A stretch of DNA of 35,394 nucleotides from Candidatus Nezhaarchaeales archaeon (lineage in GTDB: Archaea > Thermoproteota > Methanomethylicia > Nezhaarchaeales > JAWCJE01). The notes under the pieces are model-generated. The model saw only the letters and a list, made by a program, of their open reading frames with translations. It ran no database searches and was not told where the DNA came from. Position 1 is the stretch's first letter, and each line of letters starts with the position of its first letter. The stretch spans positions 4,805 through 40,198 of the forward strand of contig JAWCJE010000014.1 of NCBI GenBank assembly GCA_038853715.1, given 5' to 3'. Shown here piece by piece: positions 8,760 through 16,774 of this stretch. Both the position numbers and the translations under genes were made by a program.

Positions 8760-8933
8760 TTGAAGGTTAAATGCCCCGAATGTGATGGCGAGATTAACGT
8801 CCCCGAGGACGTAGTAGTGGGTGAAATCATCTCATGCCCTGATTGCGGCCGTGAGTACGAAGTGTACGAAGTAAGCCCGAACGGAGTATCCATAAGGCCA
8901 GCCGAGGTTGAAGGTGAAGATTGGGGCCAGTAA
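8760..8933 (+). CDS. lysW: amino-group carrier protein LysW, with C-terminal Gln
   Basis: A 57-residue acidic carrier protein. LysX joins the amino group of glutamate or aminoadipate to its C-terminal Glu, and the later enzymes act on the carried substrate. Zinc ligands C5-x2-C8 and C26-x2-C29 (CPEC and CPDC) are present. TTG at 8760 follows the strong ribosome site AGGAGGAGG. The family normally ends in EDWGE; here the last codons are GAA GAT TGG GGC CAG TAA, giving EDWGQ. The residue that should accept the substrate is therefore Gln. Either it is deamidated, this variant works differently, or the G-to-C difference is a sequence error. Identity as LysW is firm from size, cysteines, EDWG and the neighbours. 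Confidence 0.93.
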   Translation: MKVKCPECDGEINVPEDVVVGEIISCPDCGREYEVYEVSPNGVSIRPAEVEGEDWGQ

Positions 8934-9323
8934 GATAGGATTTAATCAGCCTTATTAGGCGTAGTGAGCTTCTTTTAAGCCTTGACTTTCTTAACTGTTA
9001 CGATTATGGGCTTACGAACTACGGTAAGGTAGGCTCTTCGAGGCTGCGAATAGGTACGTAGAGTTCCTAGCCATTGTACGCTATTTATTCTCAATACCCT
9101 TTGAACCCGTCTGAAAACCTTAAGTTGATCCTTAAAACCTAACACGTTAAGTTAACCGGTCGATTAGTCGTTAGGAGTTTTCAAACGGGTTAAGGTGAAG
9201 CATCAACACTTAGCATTCACATCGTTAAAGCATAGGCTAAAGAGGTTTCACGGCTTTAAACGTTATAAGGTAGCACCCCTCAAATACCGTGGAAGTGACG
9301 GATTTGACACTAGCCTTTATGTC
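8934..9323. other. non-coding gap between lysW and lysX
   Basis: About 390 bases with no supported gene. A plus-strand frame is open from 9195 into lysX, but its text is rich in Lys and His and unlike any ATP-grasp N-terminus, so it is taken as untranslated. A small hairpin GCCT-TATT-AGGC lies near 8949, just after lysW. Confidence 0.5.
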
Positions 9324-9330
9324 TATAAAA
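9324..9330 (+). promoter_or_regulatory. TATA box for lysX
   Basis: TCTATAAAAC has the strong TATA core TATAAAA. Its centre is about 24 bases before ATG 9351, so the transcript should be nearly leaderless. This decides the lysX start. Confidence 0.6.
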
Positions 9331-9350
9331 CAATGGGGCGGGTGCTAAGT

Positions 9351-10199
9351 ATGAAGATATTACTACTCCAAGATAGGGTTCGCTGGGAGGAGAAGCAGAT
9401 AATGGCCGCGGCGCAAAGTAGAGGGGTTAACCTTAAGCCCTTAGACGCTAAGGACGTAGTGGTTGACTTCGACTTCTTAAGGGAGGTTAAAGCTGACATA
9501 GCGCTACAGAGGTGCGTAAGCCATTTTAGAGGCCTCTACTTAACGGCAGCTTTAGAGGCAGCTAATCTTAGGGTGGTAAATAGCTTCGCCACGATGCACG
9601 TATGCGGCGATAAACTATTATCCTCCATAGCCCTATTTAAGGCCGGGGTACCTAGCCCTAGCTTCGCGGCTACCTTCACCGTGGAGTCAGCCTTAAAGGC
9701 GTTAACTAGGTTAAACTACCCAGCAGTTTCAAAACCGGTGGTAGGTAGCCACGGCCGCCTCCTCTCCCTAGTGAAGGATCGGGACGCGGCGATAGCCATA
9801 CTTGAACACGAGGAAGCATTAGGTAGCGCGTTACACCGTATCCACTACTTCCAAGAGTTTATAGATAAACCCTCAAGGGACATAAGGATCGTGGTTGTAG
9901 GCGGTAAAGCCGTAGCCGCCATCTACAGGTACGCGCCTCAGGGTGAATGGAGGACGAACGTAGCCATAGGTGGTACCGCTAAACCCTGCCCCCTCACTAA
10001 TGAGCTTGAGGGGTTAGCCCTTAAAGCCGCTAAAGCAATGAACGCCGAGGTAGCCGGCGTAGACATAATGGAGAAGGGCGACGAACTCCTAGTTAACGAG
10101 GTAAACCCAACGGTTGAGTTTAGGGGGGCATCCTTAGCGACCAACGTCGATATAGCCGGTGAAATAGTAGACTACCTTATTAGGGAGGTAAAGCGTTAA
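9351..10199 (+). CDS. lysX: LysW ligase, RimK-type ATP-grasp (LysX/ArgX)
   Basis: ATP-dependent ligase that joins the amino group of glutamate (ArgX activity) or alpha-aminoadipate (LysX activity) to the C-terminal side chain of LysW. Starting at ATG 9351 it has 282 residues, the usual family size. The ATP-grasp fold shows KPVVGSHGRL near residues 128-137, the QEFI hinge strand, and the metal/ATP-binding end VNEVNPTVEFRGAS. The longer frame from 9195 adds 52 residues unlike the family and is rejected. Only one such ligase is in the window while argG and argH are adjacent, so it either serves arginine alone or both arginine and lysine, as bifunctional LysX enzymes do in some archaea. Substrate choice cannot be read from the sequence with confidence. 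Confidence 0.92.
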   Translation: MKILLLQDRVRWEEKQIMAAAQSRGVNLKPLDAKDVVVDFDFLREVKADIALQRCVSHFRGLYLTAALEAANLRVVNSFATMHVCGDKLLSSIALFKAGVPSPSFAATFTVESALKALTRLNYPAVSKPVVGSHGRLLSLVKDRDAAIAILEHEEALGSALHRIHYFQEFIDKPSRDIRIVVVGGKAVAAIYRYAPQGEWRTNVAIGGTAKPCPLTNELEGLALKAAKAMNAEVAGVDIMEKGDELLVNEVNPTVEFRGASLATNVDIAGEIVDYLIREVKR

Positions 10200-10236
10200 C
10201 GACCGTATTAATGAAGGAGGCTCATACCTTCCTTTA

Positions 10237-10320
10237 GGCCTAGCCCGCCCATTCCGCTCCCGTACGGCTTTGAAGATTGCTACGAGGATTTCGTCGCGAT
10301 CCTGTTTCTAGCCGACGCGT
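10237..10320. repeat. decayed copy of the 29975-30064 repeat
   Basis: About 84 bases resemble 29975-30064 at very roughly three-quarters identity by eye, including CCCATTCCGCT, TACGGC and GAGGATTT at matching positions. On the minus strand the better copy encodes SASAKNRLATKILIAIFKAV; here the same text is split by a frameshift, with the second part reading EILVAIFKAV. It lies in the 304-base gap between lysX and lysY/argC, which otherwise holds only the promoter at 10471. A relic of a duplicated or mobile gene. Confidence 0.5.
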
Positions 10321-10470
10321 TAAGGTAAGTAGCATGCCGCGATAAGGCTTAACACGTAAGACTACGTAGGAATCCTTAGCTCGGTAAAACCGTTAAGGGC
10401 GATAGTTAAAGCTTAAAAGCACCGGTCCTAGACATTGAAACCTAGGAACCACTATGGGGCAGCGGACAGG

Positions 10471-10477
10471 TTTAAGC
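10471..10477 (+). promoter_or_regulatory. TATA-like box for lysY/argC
   Basis: GGTTTAAGC centred near 10474 is about 30 bases before ATG 10504, so transcription should begin just before the start codon. It would drive lysY, lysZ and lysJ. Confidence 0.4.
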
Positions 10478-10503
10478 TATGAGCGTAAGGCGGGGATCGG
10501 TCC

Positions 10504-11583
10504 ATGGAAGTAGAGAAGAAATCGGCAAGCGTAAAGGTGGGAATAATAGGGGCTTCGGGGTATACTGGCGGAGAACTATTAAGGATCCTACTCGGACATC
10601 CCGAGGTTGAAGTTAAAATCGCTACTTCTAGGGAGTACGCTGGCGAATACCTATTTAGGGTTCACCCTAACCTAAGGGGTTTAACCGACCTTAAGTTTAC
10701 CCCCCTCGACCTAAAAACCATTATTAGTACGTGTGACGTAGTATTTACTTCAACACCCCATGGCGCATCAGCTAAGCTAATCCCTCAGCTCCTAGAGGCT
10801 GGATTAAAGGTTATTGATTTAAGCGCGGACTTCAGGTTGAAGGACCCTAAGAAGTACGAGGAATGGTATGGCTGGAAGCATCCTAAACCGGAACTCCTCC
10901 AGGAGGCGGTTTTAGGACTACCGGAGCTTCACCGTGAGGAGTTGAAAAGGGCGAAGCTTATAGCTTGCCCAGGCTGTATAGCGACGGCTTCCATCCTAGC
11001 TTTAGCCCCCCTCGTTAAAGCTGGGTTGATAGCATTGGACCGTATAATTATCGACGCGAAAATGGGTTCATCCGGCGGTGGAGCCAAGCCTTCACCCGCT
11101 ACACATCACGCGGAGCGCTTCGGAGTTATAAGGCCTTACGCGGCGGCTAAGCATAGGCATTGCGCTGAAATAGAGCAGGAGTTAAGCCTAATAGCTAGTA
11201 GGGAGGTTAAGGTGGCTATGTCGGCGCACGCAGTAAACATAGTTAGAGGTATCCTAGTAACAGCCCATACCTTCGCCTCTAAGCAGGTATCCCAACCTGA
11301 GCTATGGAGGGCCTATAGGGGGATGTATGGTAAGGAGCCCTTCGTAAGGATCGTTAAGGATAGAAAGGGGGTTTACCGCCTCCCAGACCCTAAAGTAGTA
11401 GTAGGTACAAACTTCTGCGACGTAGGCTTCGAGCTTGATGAACGCCTAAATAGGATTGTAGCTTTATCGGCGATCGACAACATGGTTAAAGGCGCCTCAG
11501 GCCAAGCAGTACAATGCTTCAACATAACCCTCGGAATAGATGAACGTACGGCGCTCAACCTCCCCGGCTTCCACCCGATTTAA
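10504..11583 (+). CDS. lysY: LysW-glutamyl/aminoadipyl phosphate reductase (LysY/ArgC)
   Basis: NADPH-dependent reductase that converts the LysW-bound acyl phosphate to the semialdehyde. The 359-residue protein has the Rossmann motif GASGYTGGEL near 16-25 and the nucleophile motif CPGCIAT with C158 as the catalytic cysteine; a conserved HAVNIVRG segment follows. ATG 10504 is supported by the TATA position. It is followed by lysZ after 9 bases and lysJ after that. ArgC enzymes acting on N-acetylglutamate are close relatives; the LysW context points to the carrier-protein route. Confidence 0.95.
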   Translation: MEVEKKSASVKVGIIGASGYTGGELLRILLGHPEVEVKIATSREYAGEYLFRVHPNLRGLTDLKFTPLDLKTIISTCDVVFTSTPHGASAKLIPQLLEAGLKVIDLSADFRLKDPKKYEEWYGWKHPKPELLQEAVLGLPELHREELKRAKLIACPGCIATASILALAPLVKAGLIALDRIIIDAKMGSSGGGAKPSPATHHAERFGVIRPYAAAKHRHCAEIEQELSLIASREVKVAMSAHAVNIVRGILVTAHTFASKQVSQPELWRAYRGMYGKEPFVRIVKDRKGVYRLPDPKVVVGTNFCDVGFELDERLNRIVALSAIDNMVKGASGQAVQCFNITLGIDERTALNLPGFHPI

Positions 11584-11592
11584 ACCTTAAGC

Positions 11593-12411
11593 GTGATAGT
11601 AGTGGTTATCGTAATTAAGATAGGCGGCGACCTTTTAAAGGGTGGGAAGCTAAACGAGGACCTTATTAACGATATGAAGAGCGTTAAGAGCGGCGAAAAC
11701 ATCGTGGTAGTGCATGGAGGCGGCGATATAGTTACGGAGATAGCTGAAAAACTAGGTAAGAAGCAGGTTTTCGTAACAAGCCCTGAAGGCTTTAAAAGCA
11801 GGTATACCGATAGGGAAACGGCCGCGATATACGCCATGGTGATGGCCGGCAAGCTGAATAAGGAGATCACCGTCGCCCTTCAAAGTAGGGGTCTACCAGC
11901 CCTAGGTATATCGGGGCTTGACGGCGGGCTGCTAAAAGCTGAACGTAAGAAGAAGCTCGTCATCATCGATGAGCGTGGGCGTAAACGAATAATAGAAGGT
12001 GGATATACGGGCCGTATTATTAGCGTTGATACTCAAGTATTAACCCCATTAATGGAAGCGGGCTTCATACCCGTCGTAGCCCCGGTAGCTCTAGGCGATG
12101 AATATGAAATACTTAACGTCGACGGGGATCGGGCCGCTGCTAATATAGCTGGCGCGCTTAAAGCTAACGCCTTAATCCTCCTAACGGACGTAGAAGGAGT
12201 TATGGTGAACGAAGTACTCGTAAAGGAGGTACACTTAAACGATGTTGACTCCTTAATAAGGAAGCTAGGGCCCGGAATGATAACTAAGATGTACGCCGCC
12301 GCCGAAGCCGTAAGGCTAGGCGCCTCCAAATCCATAATAACCTCAGGTTTAAAAGCCGCACCGATTACATCAGCCCTAGCCGGAAGAACCGGTACGTTCG
12401 TGGTGCCTTAA
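11593..12411 (+). CDS. lysZ: LysW-glutamate/aminoadipate kinase (LysZ/ArgB)
   Basis: Amino-acid-kinase-family enzyme that phosphorylates the side-chain carboxylate of the LysW-bound substrate. The 272-residue protein has the N-terminal strand VIKIGGDLL, the glycine-rich VVHGGGD loop near 35-41, a nucleotide-binding LLTDVEGV segment near 195-202, and the GPGMITKM motif. GTG 11593 gives three extra residues before the strand; GTG 11602 is an equally good start. It lies 9 bases after lysY and 2 bases before lysJ, so the genes form one operon. The carrier-protein substrate is inferred from context. Confidence 0.94.
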   Translation: MIVVVIVIKIGGDLLKGGKLNEDLINDMKSVKSGENIVVVHGGGDIVTEIAEKLGKKQVFVTSPEGFKSRYTDRETAAIYAMVMAGKLNKEITVALQSRGLPALGISGLDGGLLKAERKKKLVIIDERGRKRIIEGGYTGRIISVDTQVLTPLMEAGFIPVVAPVALGDEYEILNVDGDRAAANIAGALKANALILLTDVEGVMVNEVLVKEVHLNDVDSLIRKLGPGMITKMYAAAEAVRLGASKSIITSGLKAAPITSALAGRTGTFVVP

Positions 12412-12413
12412 AC

Positions 12414-13619
12414 ATGGACGTGGAATCCTTAAAGAAGGTGGAGGATACATTCCTAGCTGGCGTCTATCAAAAACTCCCAGTAGTACTCGTTAAGGGTAGG
12501 GGGGTAACGGTTTGGGATACGGATGGCAACGAGTACGTAGACTGCATGGGCGGCTACGGCGTAGCCTTAGCCGGCCATTGCCACCCGAAAATAGTTGAAG
12601 CCATAAAGAATCAAGCTGAGCAATTAATAACCTGCCACGGCTCCATCTATAACGATGCTAGAGCGCGCTTCTTAGAGAAGCTATTTAAGCTAACGCCTAA
12701 AGGGCTTGATAAGGCCTACCTATGTAATAGTGGTGCTGAAGCCGTAGAGTGCGCTTTAAAGCTAGCTCGTAGGTATACTGGTAAACGCGGCTTCATAGCT
12801 ATGAATAGGGCTTACCACGGTAAAACCATGGGCGCCCTCTCCGCTACCTGGGACGCGAAGTATAGGGCGGCCTTCGAACCGTTACTCCAAGGATTTAAGT
12901 TCGTACCCTACGGAAGGATTGATAAGCTACGCGAAGCCTTAACAGGCGAGGAAGCAGCAGTCATAGTTGAACCGATACAAGGTGAAAGCGGCGTAATAAT
13001 ACCGCCGAACGACTACTTAAAGCAGGTTAGGGAGCTATGCGATGAGAAAGGGGTTCTACTCATCTGTGATGAGGTTCAAACCGGTTTCGGTAGGACGGGG
13101 AGGATATGGGCCTCGGAGCATTGGGGCGTAGTACCGGATATAATGTGCTTAGCTAAACCGGTTGGAGGCGGAATCCCCATGGGGGTTACGTTAGCTAAAA
13201 GCGAAGTAATGGACTCCTTTAAGAAAGGCGAGCATACTTCAACCTTCGGCGGAAACCCCTTAGCCTGCGCAGCTGCTTCAGCCTTCCTCGACGTCCTCAT
13301 CGAGGAAAAACTAGTGGAACGAGCTAAGGAGCAAGGAGACTACTTTAAGGCTAAACTGGAAAGCCTTAAGCAACGCTTCAACATAGTAAGGGAGGTACGT
13401 GGACTAGGCTTAATGCTCGCTTCGGAGTTAAGGTTCAACCTCGTTCAAAACGTAGTATTAGGAATGCTATCAAAACGCGTCCTAATACTCTACTCCGGAT
13501 TAAACACCTTACGCTTCCTCCCACCCTTAGTTATAACTAAGGAGCAGATAGATAAAGCATGCATAGCCCTTGAAGAAGTACTCGAAGAGCAAAGCGCCTC
13601 GCTAAAAGCAGGTATATAA
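12414..13619 (+). CDS. lysJ: LysW-lysine/ornithine aminotransferase (LysJ/ArgD)
   Basis: PLP-dependent class III aminotransferase that turns the LysW-bound semialdehyde into LysW-ornithine or LysW-lysine with glutamate as amino donor. The 401-residue length is normal. It shows CNSGAEAVECALKLAR near 102-117, the cofactor-binding LLICDEVQTGFGRTG near 212-226, the PLP lysine in LAKPVGGGIP near 246-255, and STFGGNPLAC. ATG at 12414 follows lysZ by 2 bases. Acetylornithine or gamma-aminobutyrate aminotransferases are relatives, but the position inside the lys/arg cluster settles the role. Confidence 0.94.
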   Translation: MDVESLKKVEDTFLAGVYQKLPVVLVKGRGVTVWDTDGNEYVDCMGGYGVALAGHCHPKIVEAIKNQAEQLITCHGSIYNDARARFLEKLFKLTPKGLDKAYLCNSGAEAVECALKLARRYTGKRGFIAMNRAYHGKTMGALSATWDAKYRAAFEPLLQGFKFVPYGRIDKLREALTGEEAAVIVEPIQGESGVIIPPNDYLKQVRELCDEKGVLLICDEVQTGFGRTGRIWASEHWGVVPDIMCLAKPVGGGIPMGVTLAKSEVMDSFKKGEHTSTFGGNPLACAAASAFLDVLIEEKLVERAKEQGDYFKAKLESLKQRFNIVREVRGLGLMLASELRFNLVQNVVLGMLSKRVLILYSGLNTLRFLPPLVITKEQIDKACIALEEVLEEQSASLKAGI

Positions 13620-13776
13620 GCATGGATTAATGCCACACAACCCTTAAGACTACGCCTTCAACACTCGAACCGCCCCATACGTAGTTTCAACCCAACTCAA
13701 AACCGTTTCGAAACCCTGAAAACGTTTTAAGCCGATCTATAGTTCGTAGGAGGCTTGAAGAGGAGAACGTTTACAC

Positions 13777-14904
13777 ATGAAGCCTTCAAGCTACGCTTTA
13801 AACCTATTAAAGGGTATGCTTGAAATATATAGTCCCTCCGGAAGGGAGGCTAGTATAGCTAGCTTCCTTAAGGATGAAATGGAGAAGCTAGGCTACCGGG
13901 CTCATATTGACGGCGTCGGTAACGTCGTAGGGACCGTTGAAGGCTCGGGTAGAGGGCCAAACGTACTACTATGTGGCCATATGGATACCGTTCCCGGCTT
14001 CATACCGGTTAAGGAGGTTAACGGCAATATTTATGGGAGGGGGGCTGTTGACGCTAAATCGCCCCTAGCGGCCATGATCATCGCGGGTAGCCGCTACGCC
14101 GAGAAAGGTACCGGTAGGATAACGTTAGCCGCGGTCGTAGATGAGGAGGGGCTAAGTAAGGGTATAAAATACCTCATCGAAACCATGCCGCAGCCTGACT
14201 ACGCCCTCTTCGGAGAGCCGGGTGGAGCTTCAAGCGTAACCATAGGGTATAAGGGTAGCATATCGGTAAGTGTTAAGCTTAAAACTAGAACCGGCCATAC
14301 CGCCGCCTCATGGCTATACGATAACGCCGTTGAGAAAGGGTATGAGCTCTGGCAACTCTTAAGGGCTCAACTAGCTAAATACGTAGTTAAGGGAAGCTAC
14401 TATAAGAGTCTAACCTGGTGTTTAACGAGCGTTAAAACCATTACCCGGCCCGGCCTAGTTCCATACGGCTCCCTATTAAACTTCAACCTAAGGTTGCCCC
14501 CAGGCCTCACCGTGGAGGAAGCGGTAAGCCTCGTTGAAGGCGTCATTCAGGACTTTAAACGGATTAACCCAAGGGTTAAAGTCGGGTTTAACGTTTTAGA
14601 CGCCGTTGAACCCGTCGAAGTTAAACCATCCTCGATACTAGTAAGAGCCTTTCAAAGGGCCGTGATGAAGAAACTCGGGGTTAAAGCCATCCTAGTTAGG
14701 AAGACCGGTACCGGAGATATGAACGTAGCCGCCTCCAAGTGGCGTATACCCATGGTTACCTACGGCCCCGGGGATCCTAAGCTTGACCATACCCCGGACG
14801 AACACGTAAACCTAAACGATTACTTAAACTCAATAGAGGTCCTAGTTGAAGCGCTACACACCTTAAGCGGACTACACGGATCAATAAACCCGGTAAAAGC
14901 TTAA
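13777..14904 (+). CDS. lysK: LysW-lysine/ornithine hydrolase (LysK/ArgE, M20 family)
   Basis: Metal-dependent amidase that frees lysine or ornithine from LysW and regenerates the carrier. The 375-residue M20-type protein has the metal site LLCGHMDTVPG near 67-77, RGAVDAKSPLAAM with its metal-bridging Asp, the catalytic base region VDEEG near 120-124, and EPGGA after it. A 157-base gap with a TATA-like GTTTTAAG near 13725 separates it from lysJ, so it may have its own promoter. If LysW truly ends in Gln, this enzyme is the one whose product would reset the modified terminus. Confidence 0.93.
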   Translation: MKPSSYALNLLKGMLEIYSPSGREASIASFLKDEMEKLGYRAHIDGVGNVVGTVEGSGRGPNVLLCGHMDTVPGFIPVKEVNGNIYGRGAVDAKSPLAAMIIAGSRYAEKGTGRITLAAVVDEEGLSKGIKYLIETMPQPDYALFGEPGGASSVTIGYKGSISVSVKLKTRTGHTAASWLYDNAVEKGYELWQLLRAQLAKYVVKGSYYKSLTWCLTSVKTITRPGLVPYGSLLNFNLRLPPGLTVEEAVSLVEGVIQDFKRINPRVKVGFNVLDAVEPVEVKPSSILVRAFQRAVMKKLGVKAILVRKTGTGDMNVAASKWRIPMVTYGPGDPKLDHTPDEHVNLNDYLNSIEVLVEALHTLSGLHGSINPVKA

Positions 14905-14978
14905 ATCTTTAAATCGTCATTAACCGAAACTTTAAAGCGTAGCGATTAAGGAAACCGTGCAGGGTAGGTTTTAAGGCG

Positions 14979-15680
14979 TTGGATGCTGAGCTACTCTACG
15001 AGCTAGTCGTAAGGTACGGTTACCCAGCCTCCTTCATAGCCGGCCTCCTATCCCACGTCATCCCCTTCATAGCCTTACCCTACCTAACCGTGGTTTGGAC
15101 CCTATCCAAGACCCTAAACCCCGTAATCCTCGGCGTGTTAAGCGGGCTAGGCGCTGGCATCGGTAAGTTATCCTCCTACTACGTGGGGCTTCAAGGAGGT
15201 AGGCTTATAGCCGGCTCTAAACGTAGTATTCAACTCGACGCGCTTAAAGGCCTCATTAAGAATTACGGGGCCCTAGCTGCCTTCATAGCCTCGATTACAC
15301 CGCTACCCGACGACGTGTTCCTAATACCGCTAGGCATGATGAAGTACGAGCTATGGAAATACCTAGCGGCAACGATATCCGGAAAGGTACTCCTATGCCT
15401 CACGGTAGCTACAGCCGGCCGCTTAATGGGCGGTTTACTCGACATCATCCTAGGTGAAGGAGGGGTTTACAGCTTCCTAGCCTCGATCTTGATTGTAGCG
15501 GCACTAATCTACCTCGTGTTTAAAATAGACTGGGTTAAATTAACAGGGGTACTTAGCGTTCAGGGATGGCAAGGCCTAGTAAACCTAGTAGCTAAGGAGG
15601 GTTTAAAGGCCCTCATCGTTAAGAAGCAACCGTTACACAGCCCAGAACCCGCGAAGGCCCGGCCGGAAAACCGGGAATAA
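14979..15680 (+). CDS. DedA/VTT-domain integral membrane protein
   Basis: A 233-residue membrane protein of the SNARE-associated/DedA (VTT) type. Hydrophobic stretches lie near 15-60, 85-115, 125-160 and 160-185; the re-entrant GLGAGIGKLSSYYVGLQGGR and TPLPDDVFLIPLGMM segments are the family's conserved parts. The last 50 residues are a soluble, basic tail. TTG at 14979 is chosen because the first helix begins directly after it. DedA relatives move phospholipid carriers or small solutes; the substrate here is unknown. It follows lysK by 74 bases with a TATA-like ACTTTAAAG between. Confidence 0.8.
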   Translation: MDAELLYELVVRYGYPASFIAGLLSHVIPFIALPYLTVVWTLSKTLNPVILGVLSGLGAGIGKLSSYYVGLQGGRLIAGSKRSIQLDALKGLIKNYGALAAFIASITPLPDDVFLIPLGMMKYELWKYLAATISGKVLLCLTVATAGRLMGGLLDIILGEGGVYSFLASILIVAALIYLVFKIDWVKLTGVLSVQGWQGLVNLVAKEGLKALIVKKQPLHSPEPAKARPENRE

Positions 15681-15769
15681 TCCTAGCTTTAGCCGTAGAG
15701 AACGGGTTTAGGGAAGAATTTCAAAAGGCTCATCCCCCTCTAAACTAGCCGAAGGGCTATCCGACGCGC

Positions 15770-16004
15770 TTAAAAGGGTCTATCCTTCTTAGTTAGAAGG
15801 ATGCCCATGCTTTTTATAAGTTCTCTAAGACCTTTCTCCAGCTGAAAAGCTGGAGTAGACTCTAGAAGCCTGTGAACTTGCTCCGGTAAAAGGGTTCCTC
15901 CTTTTTACGCTCCTTCAAATAGTCCACCATGACCGAATATCGGCATTATCCTTAGACGTTTTCCCCTCCAACACCTTCTCAAACTCATAGACGCAAACCC
16001 AACA
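15770..16004 (-). pseudogene. decayed gene with two frameshifts, unknown family
   Basis: Three minus-strand frames read on from each other: VCVYEFEKVLEGKTSKDNAD (to about 15925), VDYLKERKK (from about 15930), and GGTLLPEQVHRLLESTPAFQ then LEKGLRELIKSMGILLTKKD before TAA at 15770-15772. Two single-frame breaks join them into one protein of roughly 75 residues, so this is a broken gene and not chance. I do not recognise the family. The rest of 15681-16111 shows nothing else. Confidence 0.45.
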
Positions 16005-16111
16005 CTAAAAACAAAGAAGCGAACACGCAACAATAATTAAGCAACAAAGCTCTTGAAATTATTTAGCTAAGAGGGCAGACGTTTATTTCGGATTTACCTT
16101 CGTAAAGGGTA

Positions 16112-16449
16112 TTGATCAGAAGAGAGCGGCGGGCATCAGCAAATGGTTATATAAACATACTTCGTAGCTCGAAGCGGCAGGACGAGCGAAAGGAGGAGTT
16201 CGCAGAAGATGTTCGGCATAGCTTCGTCGTCACCAGCGTGAAGTATGCTCAAATCCAGATAATCCTCTTTGAAGGCGCCTTCCGGGATATCGCACAATAT
16301 TTTATGGAACAATTCTTCTGTTCGGAAGCTAACTGGATAGCAGAAAATTACATGAGCTCATAAAGCTATCTCTCAGTGAGAATATAGAAGATTGCGGGAG
16401 AATCTTTGTTAAAGCTATTGTTGAGCTAGAGGGAAAATCCTCAAAATAA
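16112..16449 (+). pseudogene. frameshifted remnant of a helical protein
   Basis: The first frame carries DERKEEFAEDVRHSFVVTSV, then KYAQIQIILFEGAFRDIAQY and FMEQFFCSEANWIAEN. Around 16330-16360 the protein-like text moves to another frame, RKLHELIKLSLSENIEDCGR then IFVKAIVELEGKSSK, ending at TAA 16447-16449. The join implies one frameshift. The upstream frame GIDQKRAAGISKWLYKH near 16110-16170 may be its beginning with a second break. It looks like a helical cytoplasmic protein; no family is recognised. Confidence 0.45.
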
Positions 16450-16618
16450 AGGAGGGATTGGATAAAGCGTTATGCGGATGTCCCGGTCTATACTGGGTTT
16501 TCAATTAAGTGGAGAAAGGGGGTTTGCAAGTAATTACTTAATCCGCGTTGGCGGAAAGAGGCGTAAACCCAACCGAAACGGCTTAAGGTGGGGTAATGCG
16601 TCTAAATGCCGTCGTTAG

Positions 16619-16753
16619 GCTTTAATCGGTGGGCTTAACGGTTCGCGATGGGCTGCTAATGGGTTTGAGGCTGAGAAGCAGAGGCTTCGCGAGGAGGTTT
16701 GGAGTAGGCTTGAACGCGAAGGTTTAACGTTTAGCCTACCTTGCACTCGTTAA
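16619..16753 (+). pseudogene. possible N-terminal remnant of a 5-formyl-THF cyclo-ligase
   Basis: A short plus-strand frame contains EAEKQRLREEVWSRLEREGL before a stop at 16751-16753. This resembles the first helix of archaeal 5-formyltetrahydrofolate cyclo-ligases (a KQxLRxxVWxxLEE pattern), but everything after it is missing. No start codon is obvious. The family call is an impression from one helix. Between 16450 and 16618 nothing else was seen. Confidence 0.25.
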
Positions 16754-16774
16754 AGCGGGATAAGCATGGCCTTA

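Noticed and set aside
9195-9350. 52-residue N-terminal extension of lysX
   Set aside because: The text does not look like an ATP-grasp start, the protein without it has the normal 282 residues, and a TATA box inside the extension points to ATG 9351.
15691-15704. AGCCGTAGAGAACG, found inverted near 22247
   Set aside because: A single 14-base match between distant sites is expected by chance in a window this size, and the flanks do not align.
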